Shown here piece after piece: positions 39,351 through 53,313 of a stretch of DNA of 64,000 nucleotides; the stretch's first letter is position 1; each line of letters begins with the position of its first letter. The translations under genes and the position numbers were made by a program. The DNA is from Chamaelirium japonicum. Lineage: Eukaryota > Streptophyta > Magnoliopsida > Liliales > Melanthiaceae. The notes beneath the pieces were generated by a model. The model had not been told where the DNA came from. It did no database searches and saw only the letters and a list, made by a program, of their open reading frames with translations. The DNA is taken from the NCBI GenBank assembly GCA_947650365.1, contig OX393550.1:53766879-53830878 (forward strand), given 5' to 3'.

Positions 39351-40412
39351 TTCATTCTAATTCATTCATACAATCCATTCTAATTCTTTCACACGATCCA
39401 TTCTAATTCATTCGTACGTTCCATTCTAATTCATTAGCACGATCCATGCTAATTCATTCGTTCGATCAATTCTAATTCATTCGCACGATCCATTCTAATT
39501 CATTCATACGATCCATTCCAATTCATTCATACAATCCATTCTAACTCTTTCACATGATCCATTCTAATTCATTCGTAGGATCCATTCTAATTCATTCGTA
39601 CAATCCATTCTAATCCATTCGTACGATCCATTCTAATTCATTCGTACTATCCATTCTAATTCATTCATACAATCCATTCTAATTCATTCGCACGAATGTA
39701 TCCATTCTAATCTATTCGTACGATCCATTCTAATTCATTAGTACGATCTATTCTAATTCATTCGTCCGATCCATTCTAATTCATTCGCACGAATGTATCC
39801 ATTCTAATTCATTCGTACGATCCATTCTAATTGATTCGTTCGATCCATTCTAATTAATTCGTATGATCTATTCTAATTCATTCGTACGATCCATTCTAAT
39901 TCATTCGTACGAATCCATTCTAATTCATTCGTACAATCTATTCTATTTCATTCGTACGATCCATTCTTACTCATTCGTATGATCCATTCTAATTCATTCG
40001 GACGAATGTATCCATTCTAATTTATTCGTACGATCCATTCTAATTCATTCGTACGTTCCATTCTAATTCATTCGCTCAAATGTATCCATTCTAATCCATT
40101 CGCACGATCTATTCTAATCCATTTGTACGATCCATTCTAATTCATTCGCATGAATGTAACCATTCTAATTCATTCATTTGATCCATTCTAATTCATTCGT
40201 ACGATCCATTCTAATTCATTAGCGCGATCCATGCTAATTCATTCGTTCGATCAATTCTAATTCATTAGCACGATCCATTCTAATTCATTCGTACGATCCA
40301 TTCTAATTCATTCGCACGATCCATTCTAATTCATTCATAGGATCCATTCCAATTCATTCATACGATCTATTCTAATTCATTCGCACGAATGTATCCATTC
40401 TAATTCATTCGT
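39351..40412 (+). repeat. Satellite domain, + orientation
   Basis: L cassettes near 39435 and 40220, M cassette near 39945, right half of a K cassette at 40070-40190. It ends at JH. Confidence 0.93.
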
Positions 40413-40422
40413 ACGAATGAAT
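40403..40422. repeat. 20-bp perfect palindrome at a JH junction
   Basis: Same sequence as 18971-18990, centred on 40412/40413. Confidence 0.94.
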
Positions 40423-40745
40423 TAGAATGGATCGTACGAATGAATTAGAATGGATCGTACGAATGAATTAGAATGGATCGTACGAAGGAATTAGAATGGA
40501 TTGTACGAATGAATTAGAATGGTTATATTCATGCAAATGAATTAGAATGGATCGTATGAATGTATTAGAATGGATCGTATGAGTGAATTAGAATGGATCG
40601 TACAATGAATTAGAATGGATTGTATGAATGAATTAGAATGGATCGTACGAATGAATTTGAATGGATCATACGAATTAATTAGAATGGATCATACGAATGA
40701 ATTAGAATGGATCGTATGAATGAATTAGAATGGATACATTCGTGC
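40413..40745 (-). repeat. Satellite domain, - orientation
   Basis: Contains GGTTATATTCATGC near 40522 and ends at a one-off junction, ATTCGTGCGATCC. Similar order at 61370-61615. Confidence 0.91.
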
Positions 40746-41025
40746 GATCCATTCTAATTCATTAGCACAAGCCATTCTATTTCATTCGTACGATTCCTTC
40801 TTACTCATTGGTACGATCCATTCTAATTCATTCGCACGAATGTATCCAATCTAATTCATTCGTACGAATCCATTCTAATTCATTCGCACGATCTATTCTA
40901 ATTCATTCACATGAATGTAACCATTCTAATTCATTCGTACGATCCATTATAATTCATTCGTACGATCCATTCTAATTCTTTCACACGATCCATTCTAATT
41001 CATTCACACGAATGTATCCATTCGT
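40746..41025 (+). repeat. Satellite domain, + orientation
   Basis: Contains an M-like pair near 40770 and ends at JG. Confidence 0.91.
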
Positions 41026-41235
41026 ACGAATGAATTAGAATAGATTGCGAATGAATTAGAATGGATCGTACGAATGAATTAGAATAGATCGTGTGAAAGA
41101 ATTAGAATGGATCGTACGAATGAATTAGAATGGATCGTGCGAATGAATTAGAATGGATCGTACGAATGAATTAGAATGGATCGTGCTAATGAATTAGAAT
41201 TGATCGAACGAATGAATTAGCATGGATCGTGCATT
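41026..41235 (-). repeat. Satellite domain, - orientation
   Basis: About nine units, with an L cassette near 41170-41230. It ends at reversed JF. Confidence 0.92.
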
Positions 41236-41697
41236 CATACGATCCATTCTAATTCATTCGTAAGATCCATTCTAATTCATTCGTACGATCCATTCTAATT
41301 CATTCGTACGATCCATTCTAATTCATTCGCACGAATGTATCCATTCTAATTCATTCGTATAATCCATTCTAATTCATTCGTACGATCCAGTCTAATTGAT
41401 TCTCACGATCCATTCTAATTCATTCGCACGAATGTATCCATTCTAATTCATTCGTACGATCCATTCTAATTCATTAATATGATCCATTCTAATTCATTCG
41501 TACGATCCATTCTAATTCATATGCACAAAGGTATCCATTCTAATCCATTCGTAGGATCCATTCTAATCCATTCGTACGATCCATTCTAATTCATTCGTAC
41601 GATCCATTCTAATTCATTCGCTCGAATGTATCCATTCTAATCCATTCGTACGATCCATTCTAATCCATTCGTACGATCCATTCTAATTCATTCACAT
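41236..41697 (+). repeat. Satellite domain, + orientation
   Basis: Carries a K cassette from 41478 that is broken by the switch at 41697, in the unit that should read CATGAATGTAACC (here CACATGAAGTAG). Confidence 0.92.
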
Positions 41698-42016
41698 GAA
41701 GTAGAATGGATCGTACGAATGAATTAGAATGGATCGTATGAATGAATTAGAATGAATACATTTATGCGAAAGAATTAGAATAGATCATATGAATGAATTA
41801 GAATGGATCCTATGAATGAGTTAGAATGGATCGTTAGAATGAATTAGAATGGATCGTACGAATGAATTAGAATGGATCGTGCTAATGAATTAGAATTGAT
41901 CGAACGAATGAATTAGCATGGATCGTGCTAATGAACTAGAATGGAACGTACGAATGAATTAGAATGGATCATGTGAAAGAATTAGAAAGGATTGTATGAA
42001 TGAATTAGAATGAATT
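41698..42016 (-). repeat. Satellite domain, - orientation
   Basis: Contains an L cassette near 41880-41940 and ends at JB. Confidence 0.92.
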
Positions 42017-42603
42017 CGTACGATCCATTCGAATTCATTCGCACGATCCATTCTAATTCATTCATACGATCCATTCTAATTCATTCGTACGATCCATTCT
42101 AATTCATTCGCACAAACGTATCCATTCTAATTCATTCGTACGATTCATTCTTACTCATTCGTATGATCCATTCTAATTCATTTGTACGATCCATTCTAAT
42201 TCATTCATACGATCCATTTTAATTCATTCATACGATCCATTCTAATTCATTCGCACAAATGTATCCATTCTAATTCATTCGTACGATTTATTCTTACTCA
42301 TTCGTATGATCCATTCTAATTCATTCGTACGATCCATTCTAATCCATTCGTACGATCCATTCTAATTCATTCGCATGAATGTAACCATTCTAATTCATTC
42401 GTACGATCCATTCTAATTCATTCGTACGATCCATTCTAATTCATTCGTCCGATCCATTCTAATTCATTCGCACGAATGTATCCATTCTAATTCATTCATA
42501 CGATCCATTCTAATTCATTCGTACGGTCCATTCTAATTCATTCGCACAATCCATTCTAATTCATTCGTACGATCCATTCTAATTCATTCTAATTCTTTCA
42601 CAC
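42017..42603 (+). repeat. Satellite domain, + orientation
   Basis: Holds two tandem versions of a roughly 143-bp segment (about 42100-42180 and 42243-42320). It ends at a one-off junction, TTTCACACTACGAATGG. Confidence 0.92.
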
Positions 42604-42605
42604 TA
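42230..42605 (+). repeat. Segmental duplication I, copy 2 (partner 32720-33095)
   Basis: Offset about 9,511 bp from copy 1. Its right end coincides with an orientation switch. Confidence 0.75.
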
Positions 42606-44743
42606 CGAATGGATTAGAATGGACACCTATGTGCATATGAAGTAGAATGGATCGTACGAATGAATTAGAATGGATCGTACGAATGAATTAGAATGGATCA
42701 TATTAATGAATTAGAATGGATCGTACGAATGAATTAGAATGGATACATTCGTGCGAATGAATTAGAATGGATCGTGCGAATCAATTAGACTAGATCGTGC
42801 GAATGAATAAGAATAGATCATACGAATGAATTAGAATGGATCGTACGAATTAATTAGAATGGATACATTCGTGCGAATGAATTAGAATGGATTGTATGAA
42901 TTAATTAGAATGGATCGTACGAATGAATTAGAATGGATTATACGAATTAATTAGAATGGATCATACGAATGAATTAGAATGGATCGTACGAATAAATTAG
43001 AATGGATCATAGAAATGAATTAGAATGGATACATTCGTGCGAATGAATTAGAATGGATTGTGCGAATGAATAAGAACAGATCGTGCGAATGAATTAGAAT
43101 GGATCATACGAATGAATTAGAATGGATCGTGCGAATGAATTAGAATGGATCGTACGAATGAATTAGAATGGATACATTTGTGCGAATGAATTAGAATGGA
43201 TCGTACGAATGAATTAGAATGGATTGTATGAATGAATTAGAATAGATCGTACGAATGAATTAGAATGGATCGTGCGAATGAATTAGAATGGATCGTACGA
43301 ATGAATTAGAATGGATCGTACGAATGAACTAGAATGGATACATTCGTGCGAATGAATTAGAATAGATCGTACGAATGAATTAGAATGGATCAAATGAATG
43401 AATTAGAATGGTTACATTCATGCGAATGAATTAGAATGGATCGTACGAATGGATTAGAATGGATACATTCGTGCGAATGAATTAGAATGGATTGTATGAA
43501 TAAATTAGAATGGATCGTACGAATGAATTAGAATGGATCGTATCTGTGAATTAGAATGGATACGAAGGAATTAGAATGGATCGTACGAAGGAATTAGAAT
43601 GGATCATACGAATGAAATAGAATGGATCGTACGAAGGAATTAGAATGGATCGTACGAAGGAATTAGAATGGATCGTACGAATGAATTAGAATGGATATAT
43701 TCGTGCAAATGAATTAGAATGGATCGTATGAATGAATTAGAATGGATCGTATGAGTGAATTAGAACGGATAGTACGAATGAAGTAGAATGGATCGTATGA
43801 ATGAATTAGAATGGATACATTCGTGCGAATGAATTAGAATGGATCATACGAATGAGTAAGAATGGATCGTATGAATGAAATAGAATGGATTGTACGAATG
43901 AATTAGGATGGATTCGTACGAATGAATTAGAATGGATACATTCGTGCGAATGAATTAGAATGGATCGTACCAATGAGTAAGAATGGATCGTACGAATGAA
44001 ATAGAATGGATTGTGGGAATGAATTAGAATGGATCGTACGAATGAATTAGAATGGACCGTGTGAAAGAATTAGAATGGATTGTATGAATGAATTAGAATA
44101 GATCGTATGAATGAATTAGAATGGATCGTACGAATGAATTAGAATGGATCCTACGAATGAATTAGAATGGATACATTCGTGCGAATGAATTAGAATGGAT
44201 ACATTCGTGCGAAAGAATTAGAATAGATCGTATGAATGAATTAGAATGGATCCTATGAATGAATTAGAATGGATCGTGCGAATAAATTAGAATGGATCGT
44301 ACGAATGAATTAGAATGGATCGTGCTAATGAATTAGAATTGATCGAACGAATGAATTAGCATGGATCGTGCTAATGAATTAGAATGGAACATACAAATGA
44401 ATTAGAATGGATCGTGTGAAAGAATTAGAATAGATTGTATGAATAAATTAGAATGGATCGTACAAATGAATTAGAATGGATCGTGTGAAAGAATTAGAAT
44501 GGATTGTATGAATGAATCAGAATAGATTGTATGAATGAATTAGAATGGATCGTGCGAATGGATCGTATGAATGGATCGTGCTAATGAATTAGAATGGAAC
44601 GTACGAATGAATTAGAATGGATCGTGTGAAAGAATTAGAATGGATCGTACGAATGAATTAGAATGGATCGTATGAATGAATTAGAATGGATCGTGCTAAT
44701 GAATTAGAATTGATCGAACGAATGAATTAGCATGCATCGTGCA
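42604..44743 (-). repeat. Satellite domain, - orientation (about 2.1 kb)
   Basis: Starts with an inverted partial K cassette (CACCTATGTGCATATG near 42630), then GAAGGAATTAG units (43560-43680), M cassettes near 43850 and 43980, and L cassettes near 44320 and 44690. It ends at reversed JF. Confidence 0.94.
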
Positions 44744-44760
44744 TTCGTACAATCCATTCT
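43840..44760 (-). repeat. Third copy of part of duplication A
   Basis: Same variant order as about 36890-37895 and 56180-57210: GAGTAAG, GATTCGTACG, CCAATGAGTAAG, GATCCTATG, L cassette, reversed JF. It lacks some units before JF. Confidence 0.8.
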
Positions 44761-45568
44761 AATTCATTCGTAAGATCCATTCTAATTCATTCGTACGATC
44801 CATTCTAATTCCTTCGTACGATCCATTCTAATTCATTCGCACGAATGTATCCATTCTAGTTCATTCGTACGATCCATTCTAATTCATTCGTACGATCCAT
44901 TCTAATTCGTTCATACGATCTATTCTAATTCATTCATACAATCCATTCTAATTCTTTCACACGATCCATTCTAATTCATTCGTATGATTCATTCTAATTC
45001 ATTCGTACGATCCATTCTAATTCTTGTGTACGATCCATTCTAATTCATTCGTACAATCCATTCTATTTCATTCGTACGATCCATTCTTACTCATTCGTAT
45101 GATCCATTCTAATTCATTCGCACGAATGTATCCATTCTAATTCATTCATACAATCCATTCTAATTCATTCCGTACGATCCATTCTAATTCATTCGCATGA
45201 ATCTAACCATTCTAATTCATTCATTTGATCCATTCTAATTCATTCGTATGATCCATTCTAATTCATTCGTCCGATCCATTCTAATTCATTCGCACGAATG
45301 TATCCATTCTAATTCATTCGTACGATCCATTCTAATTCATTCGTACGATCCATTCTAATTCATTCGTACGATCCATTCTAATTCATTCGTACGATCCATT
45401 CTAATTCATTCGCACGAATGTATCCATTCTAGTTCATTCGTACGATCCATTCTAATTCATTCGTACGATCCATTGTAATTCATTCGCACGATCCATTCTA
45501 ATTCATTCGTACGATCAATTCTAATTCATTCACACGAATGTATCCATTCTAATTCATTCGTACGATCC
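44744..45568 (+). repeat. Satellite domain, + orientation
   Basis: Contains an M cassette near 45055 and the 24-bp ATTCCGTACG unit near 45168 that elsewhere precedes JA, here without a switch. It ends at JC. Confidence 0.92.
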
Positions 45569-45735
45569 TGAATTAGAATGGATCGTACGAATGAATTAGA
45601 ATGGATACCTTTGTGCATATGAATTAGAATGGATCGTACGAATGAATTAGAATGGATCATATTAATGAATTAGAATGGATCGTACGAATGAATTAGAATG
45701 GATACATTCGTGCGAATGAATTAGAATAGATCGTG
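45569..45735 (-). repeat. Satellite domain, - orientation
   Basis: Near-identical to 2503-2670 (JC, TACCTTTGTGCATATG, CATATTAATG, JD). Confidence 0.92.
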
Positions 45736-47212
45736 CACGAATGTATCCATTCTAATTCATTCGTACGATCTATTCTAATTCATAAATATGATCTATTCTA
45801 ATTCATTCGTACGATCCATTATAACTCATATGCACAAAGGTATCTATTCTAATCCATTCGTAGGGTCCATTCTAATCCATTCGTACGATCCATTCTAATT
45901 TATTCGTACGATCCATTCTAATTCATTCGCTCGAATGTATCCATTCTAATCCATTCGTACGATCCATTCTAATCCATTCGTATGATCCATTCTAATTCAT
46001 TCGCATGAATGTAAATATTTTAATTCATTCATTTGATCCATTCTAATTCATTCGTACGATCCATTCTAATTCATTTGTCCGAACCATTCTAATTCATTCG
46101 CACGAATGTATCCTTTCTAATTCATTTGTACGATCCATTCTAATTCATTCGTACGATCCATTCTAATTCATTCATAAGATCCATTCTAATTCATTCGTAC
46201 GATCCATTCTAATTCATTCGTACGATCCATTCTAATTCATTCGCACGAATGTATCCATTCTAGTTCATTCGTACGATCCATTCTAATTCATTCGTACGAT
46301 CCATTCTAATTCATTCGCACGATCCATACTAATTCATTCGTACGATCAATTCTAATTCATTCGCACGAATGTATCCATTCTAATTCATTTATACGATCCA
46401 TTCTAATTCATTCGTACGATCCATTCTAATTCATTCGTCCGATCCATTCTAATTCATTCGCATGAATGTATCCATTCTAATTCATTCGTATGATCCATTC
46501 TAATTCATTCGTACGATCTATTCTAATTCATTTACACGAATGTATCCATTCTAGTTCATTCGTATGATCCATTCTAATTCATTCGTACGATCCATTCTAA
46601 TTCATTCGCACGATCCATTCTAATTCATTCGTACGATCAATTCTAATTCATTCGTACGATCCATTCTAATTTACTAATACGATCCATTCTAATACATTCA
46701 TACGATCCATTCTAATTCATTTGCACGAATATATCCATTCTAATTCATTCGTATGATCCATTCTAATTCCTTCGTAAGATCCATTCTAATTCATTCGTAC
46801 GATCTATTCTAATTCATTCGTACGATCCATTCTAATTCATTCGTACGATCCATTCTAATTCCTTCGTACGATCAATTCTAATTCATTCGTACGATCCATT
46901 CTAATTCACTCATACGATCCATTCTAAAACATTCATACGATCCATTCTAATTCATTTGCACGAATATATCCATTCTAATTCATTCGTACGATCCATTCTA
47001 ATTCCTTCGTACAATCCATTCTAATTCATTCGTACGACCTATTCTAATTCATTCGTACGATCCATTCTAATTCCTTCGTACGATCCATTCTAATTCATTC
47101 GTATGATCCATTCTAATTCAGTCGTGCAATCCATTCTATTTCATTGGTACGATCCATTCTTACTCATTCGTACGATCCATTCTAATTCATTCACACGAAT
47201 GTATCCATTCAT
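45736..47212 (+). repeat. Satellite domain, + orientation
   Basis: Contains a K cassette at 45785-46085 and follows the same order as 2671-3990. It ends at JG (CCATTCATACGAATG). Confidence 0.93.
45785..46085 (+). repeat. K cassette, complete copy
   Basis: Markers are in order with local changes (AAATATGATC, GTAGGGTCC, GAATGTAAATATT). It sits just right of a JD switch, exactly as at 2710. Confidence 0.83.
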
Positions 47213-48300
47213 ACGAATGAATTAGAATAGATTGTACGAATGAATTAGAATGGATCGTACGAATGAATTAGAATGGATCGTACGAAGGAATTAGAATGGA
47301 TCGTACGAATGAATTAGAATGGATCGTACGAATGAATTAGAATAGATCGTACGAATGAATTAGAATGGATCGTACAAAAGAATTAGAATGGATCGTACGA
47401 ATGAATTAGAATGGATCGTACGAATGAATTAGAATGGATCATCCGAATTAATTAGAATGGATCATACGAATGAATTTGAATGGATCGTACGAATGAATTA
47501 GAATGGATCGTACGAATGAATTAGAATTGATACATTCGTGCGAATGAATTAGAATGGATTGTGCGAATGAATAAGAACAGATCGTGCAAATGAATTAGAA
47601 TGGATCGTACGAATGAATTAGAATGGATCGTGCGAATGAATTAGAATGGATCGTACGAATGAATTAGAATGGATACATTTGTGCGAATGAATTAGAATGG
47701 ATCGTACGAATGAATTAGAATGGATCGTATGAATAAATTAGAATGGATCGTACGAATGAATTAGAATGGATCGTGCGAATGAATTAGAATGGATCGTACG
47801 AATGAACTAGAATGGATACATTCGTGCGAATGAATTAAAATTGATCGAACGAATGAATTAGAATGGATCGTACGAATGAATTAGAATGGATCTTACGAAT
47901 GAATTAGAATGGATCGTACGAATGAATTAAAATGGATCGTACGAATGAATTTGAATGGATACATTCGTGCGAATGAATTAGAATGGATCGGACGAATGAA
48001 TTATAATGGATCGTACGAATGAATTAGAATGGATCGTACGAATGAATTAGAATGGATCGTACAAATAAATTAGAATGGATACATTCGTCCGAATGAATTA
48101 GAATGGATCATACGAATGAGTGAGAATGGATCGTACGAATGAAATAGAATAGATTGTACGAATGAATTAGAATGGATCCTACCAATGAATTAGAATGGAT
48201 CGTGTGAAAGAATTAGAATGGATTGTATGAATGAATTAGAATGGATCGTATGATTGAATTAGAATGGATCGTGCGAATGAATTCGAATGGATCGTACGAA
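47213..48300 (-). repeat. Satellite domain, - orientation
   Basis: Largely parallels 9348-10720. It ends at the AAGTCATTC form of reversed JB. Confidence 0.93.
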
Positions 48301-48803
48301 GTCATTCTAATTTATTCATACAATCCATTCTAATTCTTTCACACGATCTATTCTAATTCATTCGTAGGATCCATTCTAATTCATTCGTACGATCCATTCT
48401 AATTTATTCGTACGATCCATTCTAATTCATTCGTACGATCCATTCTAATTCATTCGTAAGATCCATTCTAATTCATTCGTACGATCCATTCTAATTCATT
48501 CGTACGATCCATTCTAATTCATTCGCACGAATGTATCCATTCTAGTTCATTCGTACGATCCATTCTAATTCATTCGTACGATCCATTCTAATTCATTCAC
48601 ACGATCCATTCTAATTCATTCGTACGATCCATTCTAATTCATTCATACGATCCATTCTAATTCATTCGTACGATCCATTCTAATTCATTCGCACAAATGT
48701 ATCCATTCCAATTCATTCGTACGATCAATTCTAATTCATTCGCACGATCCATTCTTACTCATTCGTATGATCCATTCTAATTTATTCGCACGAATGTATC
48801 CAT
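48301..48803 (+). repeat. Satellite domain, + orientation
   Basis: Mostly 23-mers. It ends at reversed JE. Confidence 0.92.
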
Positions 48804-49336
48804 AATGGATCATACGAATGAGTAAGAATGGATCGTACGAATGAAATAGAATGGATTGTGCGATGGATCATACGAATGAGTAAAAATGGATCGTACGAAT
48901 GAAATAGAATGGATTGTACGAATGAATTAGAATGGATCGTGCGAATGAATTTGAATGGATCGTACAAATAAATTAGAATGCATCGTGCTAATGAATTAGA
49001 ATTGATCGTACGAATGAAATAGAATGGATTGTACGAATGATTTAGAATGGATCGTACGAATGAATTAGAATGGATACATTCGTGCGAAAGAATTAGAATA
49101 GATCGTATGAATGAATTAGAATGGATCCTATGAATGAATTAGAATAGATCGTGCGAATGAATTAGAATGGATCGTACGAATGAATTAGAATGGATCGTGC
49201 TAATGAATTAGAATTGATCGAACGAATGAATTAGCATGGATCGTGCTAATATATTAGAATGGAACGTACGAATGAATTGAATGGATCGTTTGAAAGAATT
49301 AGAATGGATTGTATGAATGAATTAGACTGAATTCGT
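48804..49336 (-). repeat. Satellite domain, - orientation
   Basis: Two tandem M cassettes (about 48812 and 48875) joined by the shortened unit GTGCGATGGATC, L cassette near 49195-49260. It ends at JB. Confidence 0.92.
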
Positions 49337-49810
49337 ACGATCCATTCGAATTCATTCGCACGATCCATTCTAATTCATTCATACGATCCATTCTAATTCA
49401 TTCATACAATCCATTCTAATTCTTTCACACGATCCATTTTAATCATTCGTAGGATCCATTCTAATTCATTCATACGATCCATTCTAATTCATTCGTAAGA
49501 TCCATTCTAATTCATTCATACGATCCATTCTAATTCATTCGTACGATCCATTCTAATTCATTCGCACGAATGTATCCATTCTAGTTCATTCGTACGATCC
49601 ATTCTAATCCATTCGTACGATCCATTCTAATTCATTCGCATAAATGTAACCATTCTAATTCATTCATTTGATCCATTCTAATTCATTCGTACGATCCATT
49701 CTAATTCATTCGTACGATCCATTCTAATTCATTCGCACGAATGTATCCATTCTAATACATTCGCACGATCCATTCTAATTCATTCGTACGATCCATTCTA
49801 ATTCATTCGT
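49337..49810 (+). repeat. Satellite domain, + orientation
   Basis: K right-half markers near 49640-49675. It ends at JH. Confidence 0.92.
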
Positions 49811-49820
49811 ACGAATGAAT
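49801..49820. repeat. 20-bp perfect palindrome at a JH junction
   Basis: Third exact copy of the sequence at 18971-18990. Confidence 0.94.
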
Positions 49821-50783
49821 TAGAATGGATCGTACGAATGAATTAAAATGGATCGTACGAATGAATTAGAATGGATATATTTGTGCGAATGAATTAGAAT
49901 GGATCGGACGAATGAAGTAGAATGGATTGTACGAATGAATTAGAATGGATCAAATGAATGAATTAGAATGGTTACATTCATGCGAATGAATTAGAATGGA
50001 TCGTACGAATGGATTAGAATGGATCGTACGAATGAATTAGAATGGATCATACGAATGAGTAAGAATGAATCGTATGAATGAATTAGAATGGATACATTTG
50101 TGCGAATGAATTAGAATGGATCGTACGAATAAATTAGAATGGATACATTTGTGCGAATGAATTAGAATGGATCGTACGAATGAATTAGAATGGATCGTAT
50201 GAATGAATTAGAATGGATCATACGAATGAATTAGAATCGATCGTACGAATGAATTAGAATGGATCGTACGAATGAATTAGACTGGATCGTACGAATGAAT
50301 TTGAATGGATACATTTGTGTGAATGAATCTAAATGGATTGTATGAATGAATTACAATGGATCGTACGAATGAATTAGAATGGATCGTACGAATGAATTAG
50401 AATAGCTCATAAGAATGAATTAGAATGAATCGTATGAATGAATTAGAATGGTTACATTCGTGCGAATGAATTAGAATAGATCGTACGAATGAATTAGAAT
50501 GGATCGTACGAATAAATTAGAATGGATCGTGGGAATGAATTAGAATGGATCGTACGAATGAATTAGAATGGATCCACCGAATGAGTTAGAATGGATCATA
50601 CGAATGAATTAGAATGGATTGTACGAATGAATTAGAATGGATTGTGCGAATGAATTAGAATGGATCGTATGAATGAATAAAAATGGATCGTACAAATGAA
50701 TTAGAATGGATCGTGCGAATGAATTAGCATGAATCGTACGAATGTATTAGAATGGATCGTACAAATGAATTAGAATGAATCGT
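49811..50783 (-). repeat. Satellite domain, - orientation
   Basis: Reversed K markers near 49948-49990. From about 50040 its variants match few other parts of the window. It ends at GAATCGTACGATCC. Confidence 0.91.
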
Positions 50784-51596
50784 ACGATCCATTCTAATTC
50801 ATTCGTACGATCCATTCTAATTCATTCGCACGAATGTATCCATTCTAGTTCATTCGTACGATCCATTCTAGTTCATTCGTACGATCCATTCTAATTCATT
50901 CGTACGATCCATTCTAAATCATTCGTATGATCGATTCTAATTAATTCGTATGATCCATTCTAATTCATTCGTACGATCCATTCTAATTCATTCATACAAT
51001 CCATTATAATTCATTTGCACGAATGTATCCATTCTAATTAATTCGTACGATCCATTCTAATTCATTCGTATGATCCATTCTTATTCATTCGCACGATCCA
51101 GTCTAATGGATTCGCACGATCCATTCTAATTCATTCGCACGAATGTATCCATTCTAATTCATTCGTACAATCCATTCTAATTCATTAATATGATCCATTC
51201 TAATTCATTCGCACGATCCATTCTAATTCATTCGTACGATCCATTCTAATTCATTCGTACGATCCATTCTAATTCATTCACACGATCCATTCTAATTCAT
51301 TCGTACAATCTATTCTATTTCATTCGTACGATCCATTCTTACTCATTCGTATGATCCATTCTAATTCATTCGGACAAATGTATCCATTCTAATTTATTCG
51401 TACGATCCATTCTAATTCATTCGTACGATCCCTTCTAATTCATTCGTACGATCCACTCTAATTCATTCGTCCGATCCATTCTAATTCATTCGCACGAATG
51501 TATCCATTCTAATTCATTTGTACGGTACATTCTAATTCATTCGCACAATCCGTTCTATTTCATTCATACGATCTTACTCATTCGTATGATCCATTA
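50784..51596 (+). repeat. Satellite domain, + orientation
   Basis: Contains an M cassette near 51310 and a shortened unit near 51570 (CATACGATCTTACTC). It ends at JE. Confidence 0.92.
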
Positions 51597-51962
51597 TGGA
51601 TACATTTGTGCGAATAAATTAGAATGGATCATACGAATGAGTAAGAATGGATCGTACGAATGAAATAGAATGGATTGTGCGAATGAATTAGAATGGATCG
51701 TACGAATGAATTAGAATGGATCGTGTGAAAGAATTAGAATGGATTGTCTGAATGAATTAGAATAGATCGTATGAATGAATTAGAATGGATCGTACGAATG
51801 AATTAGAATGGATCGTACGAATGAACTAGAATGGATACATTCGTGCAAATGAATTAGAATGGATCGTACGAATGAAAACGAATGGATCGTACGAATGAAT
51901 TAGAATGGATCTTACGAATGAATTAGAATGGATCGTACGAATGCACGATCTATGCTAATTCA
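51592..51962. repeat. E cassette copy 4
   Basis: A - domain bounded by JE and JF as in copies 1 and 2, but 36 kb away. It has local changes such as GAAAACGAATGG near 51876. Confidence 0.82.
51597..51943 (-). repeat. Satellite domain, - orientation
   Basis: Body of E cassette copy 4, with an M-type pair near 51640. Confidence 0.93.
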
Positions 51963-52534
51963 TTCGTTCGATCAATTCTAATTCATTAGCACGATGCATT
52001 CTAATTCATTCGTACGATCCATTCTAATTCATTCGCACGATCCATTCTAATTCTTTCACACGATCCATTCTAATTCATTCGTATGATCCATTCTAATTCA
52101 TTCGTACGATCTATTCTAATTCATTTGTACGATCCATTCTAATTTCATTCGTACGATCCATTCTAATTCATTCGCTCAAATGTATCCATTCTAATCCATT
52201 CGTTTGATCCATTCTAATCCATTCGTACGATCCATTCTAATTCATTCGCATGAATGTAACCATTCTAATTCATTCATTTGATCCATTCTAATTCATTCAT
52301 ACGATCCATTCTAATTCATTCGTCCGATCCATTCTAATTCATTCACACGAATGTATCCATTCTGATCCATTCGTAAGATCCATTCTAATTCATTCGTACG
52401 ATCCATTCTAATTCATTCGTACGATCCATTCTAATTCATTAATACGATCCATTCTAATTCATTCGTACGATCCATTCTAATTCATATGCACAAAGGTATC
52501 CATTCTAATTCATTCGTACGATCCATTCTAATTC
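51944..52534 (+). repeat. Satellite domain, + orientation
   Basis: L cassette at the start, right half of K at 52190-52330, then a left-K fragment (CACAAAGGTATCC near 52490). It ends at reversed JC, as at 17000. Confidence 0.92.
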
Positions 52535-53313
52535 AGGATCGTACGAATGAATTAGAATGGATACATTCGTGCGAATAAATTAGAATTGATCGTACGAATG
52601 AATTAGAATGGATCGTGCGAATGAATTAGAATGGATCGTACGAATGAATTAGAATGGATCGTACGAATGAACTAGAATGGATACATTCATGCGAATGAAT
52701 TAGAATGGATCGTACGAATGAATTAGAATGGATCTTACGAATGAATTAGAATGGATCGTACGAATGAATTAAAATGGATCGTACGAATGAATTAGAATGG
52801 ATACATTCGTGCGAATGAATTAGAATGGATCGTATGAATGAATTAGAATAGATCAAATAAATGAATTAGAATGGTTACATTCATGCGAATGAATTAGAAT
52901 GGATCGTACGAATGGATTAGAATGGATCGTACGAATGGATTAGAATGGATACATTCGAGCGAATGAATTAGAATGGATCGTACGAATGAAATTAGAATGG
53001 ATCGTACGAATGAATTATAATAGATCGTACGAATGAATTAGAATGGATCGTATGAATGAATTAGAATGGATCGTACGAATAAATTATAATGGATACTTTC
53101 GTCCGAATGAATTAGAATGGATCATACGAATGAGTAAGAATGGATCGTACGAATGAAATAGAATAGATTGTACGAATGAATTAGAATGGATCCTACAAAT
53201 GAATTAGAATGGATCGTGTGAAAAAATTAGAATGGATTGTATGAATGAATTAGAATGGATCGTATAAATGAATTAGAATGGATCGTGCGAATGAATTCGA
53301 ATGGATCGTACGA
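52535..53313 (-). repeat. Satellite domain, - orientation
   Basis: Reversed right-K markers at 52850-52960 and an M cassette near 53125. It ends at reversed JB. Confidence 0.92.

Larger units (their letters stand above)
34785..39480. repeat. Segmental duplication A, copy 1 (partner 54050-58775)
   Basis: The largest duplication seen, about 4.7 kb. The offset is 19,264 bp at 34801, 19,287 at 36604, 19,310 at 37871, 19,273 at 38701 and 19,293 at 39344, changing mainly by whole or near-whole units. Both copies share JK, JA, JF and JB switches, a K cassette and a snap-back palindrome. Confidence 0.88.

Noticed and set aside
48782..48967. A 61-codon open frame on the - strand
   Set aside because: It is read out of the repeat. 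Its frame starts at TTG rather than ATG, has the periodic pattern IHSYDPF expected from 23-bp units, stays open only because CTATTT and CTTACT variants lose the usual TAA, and runs through the inversion junction at 48803. Nothing suggests translation.
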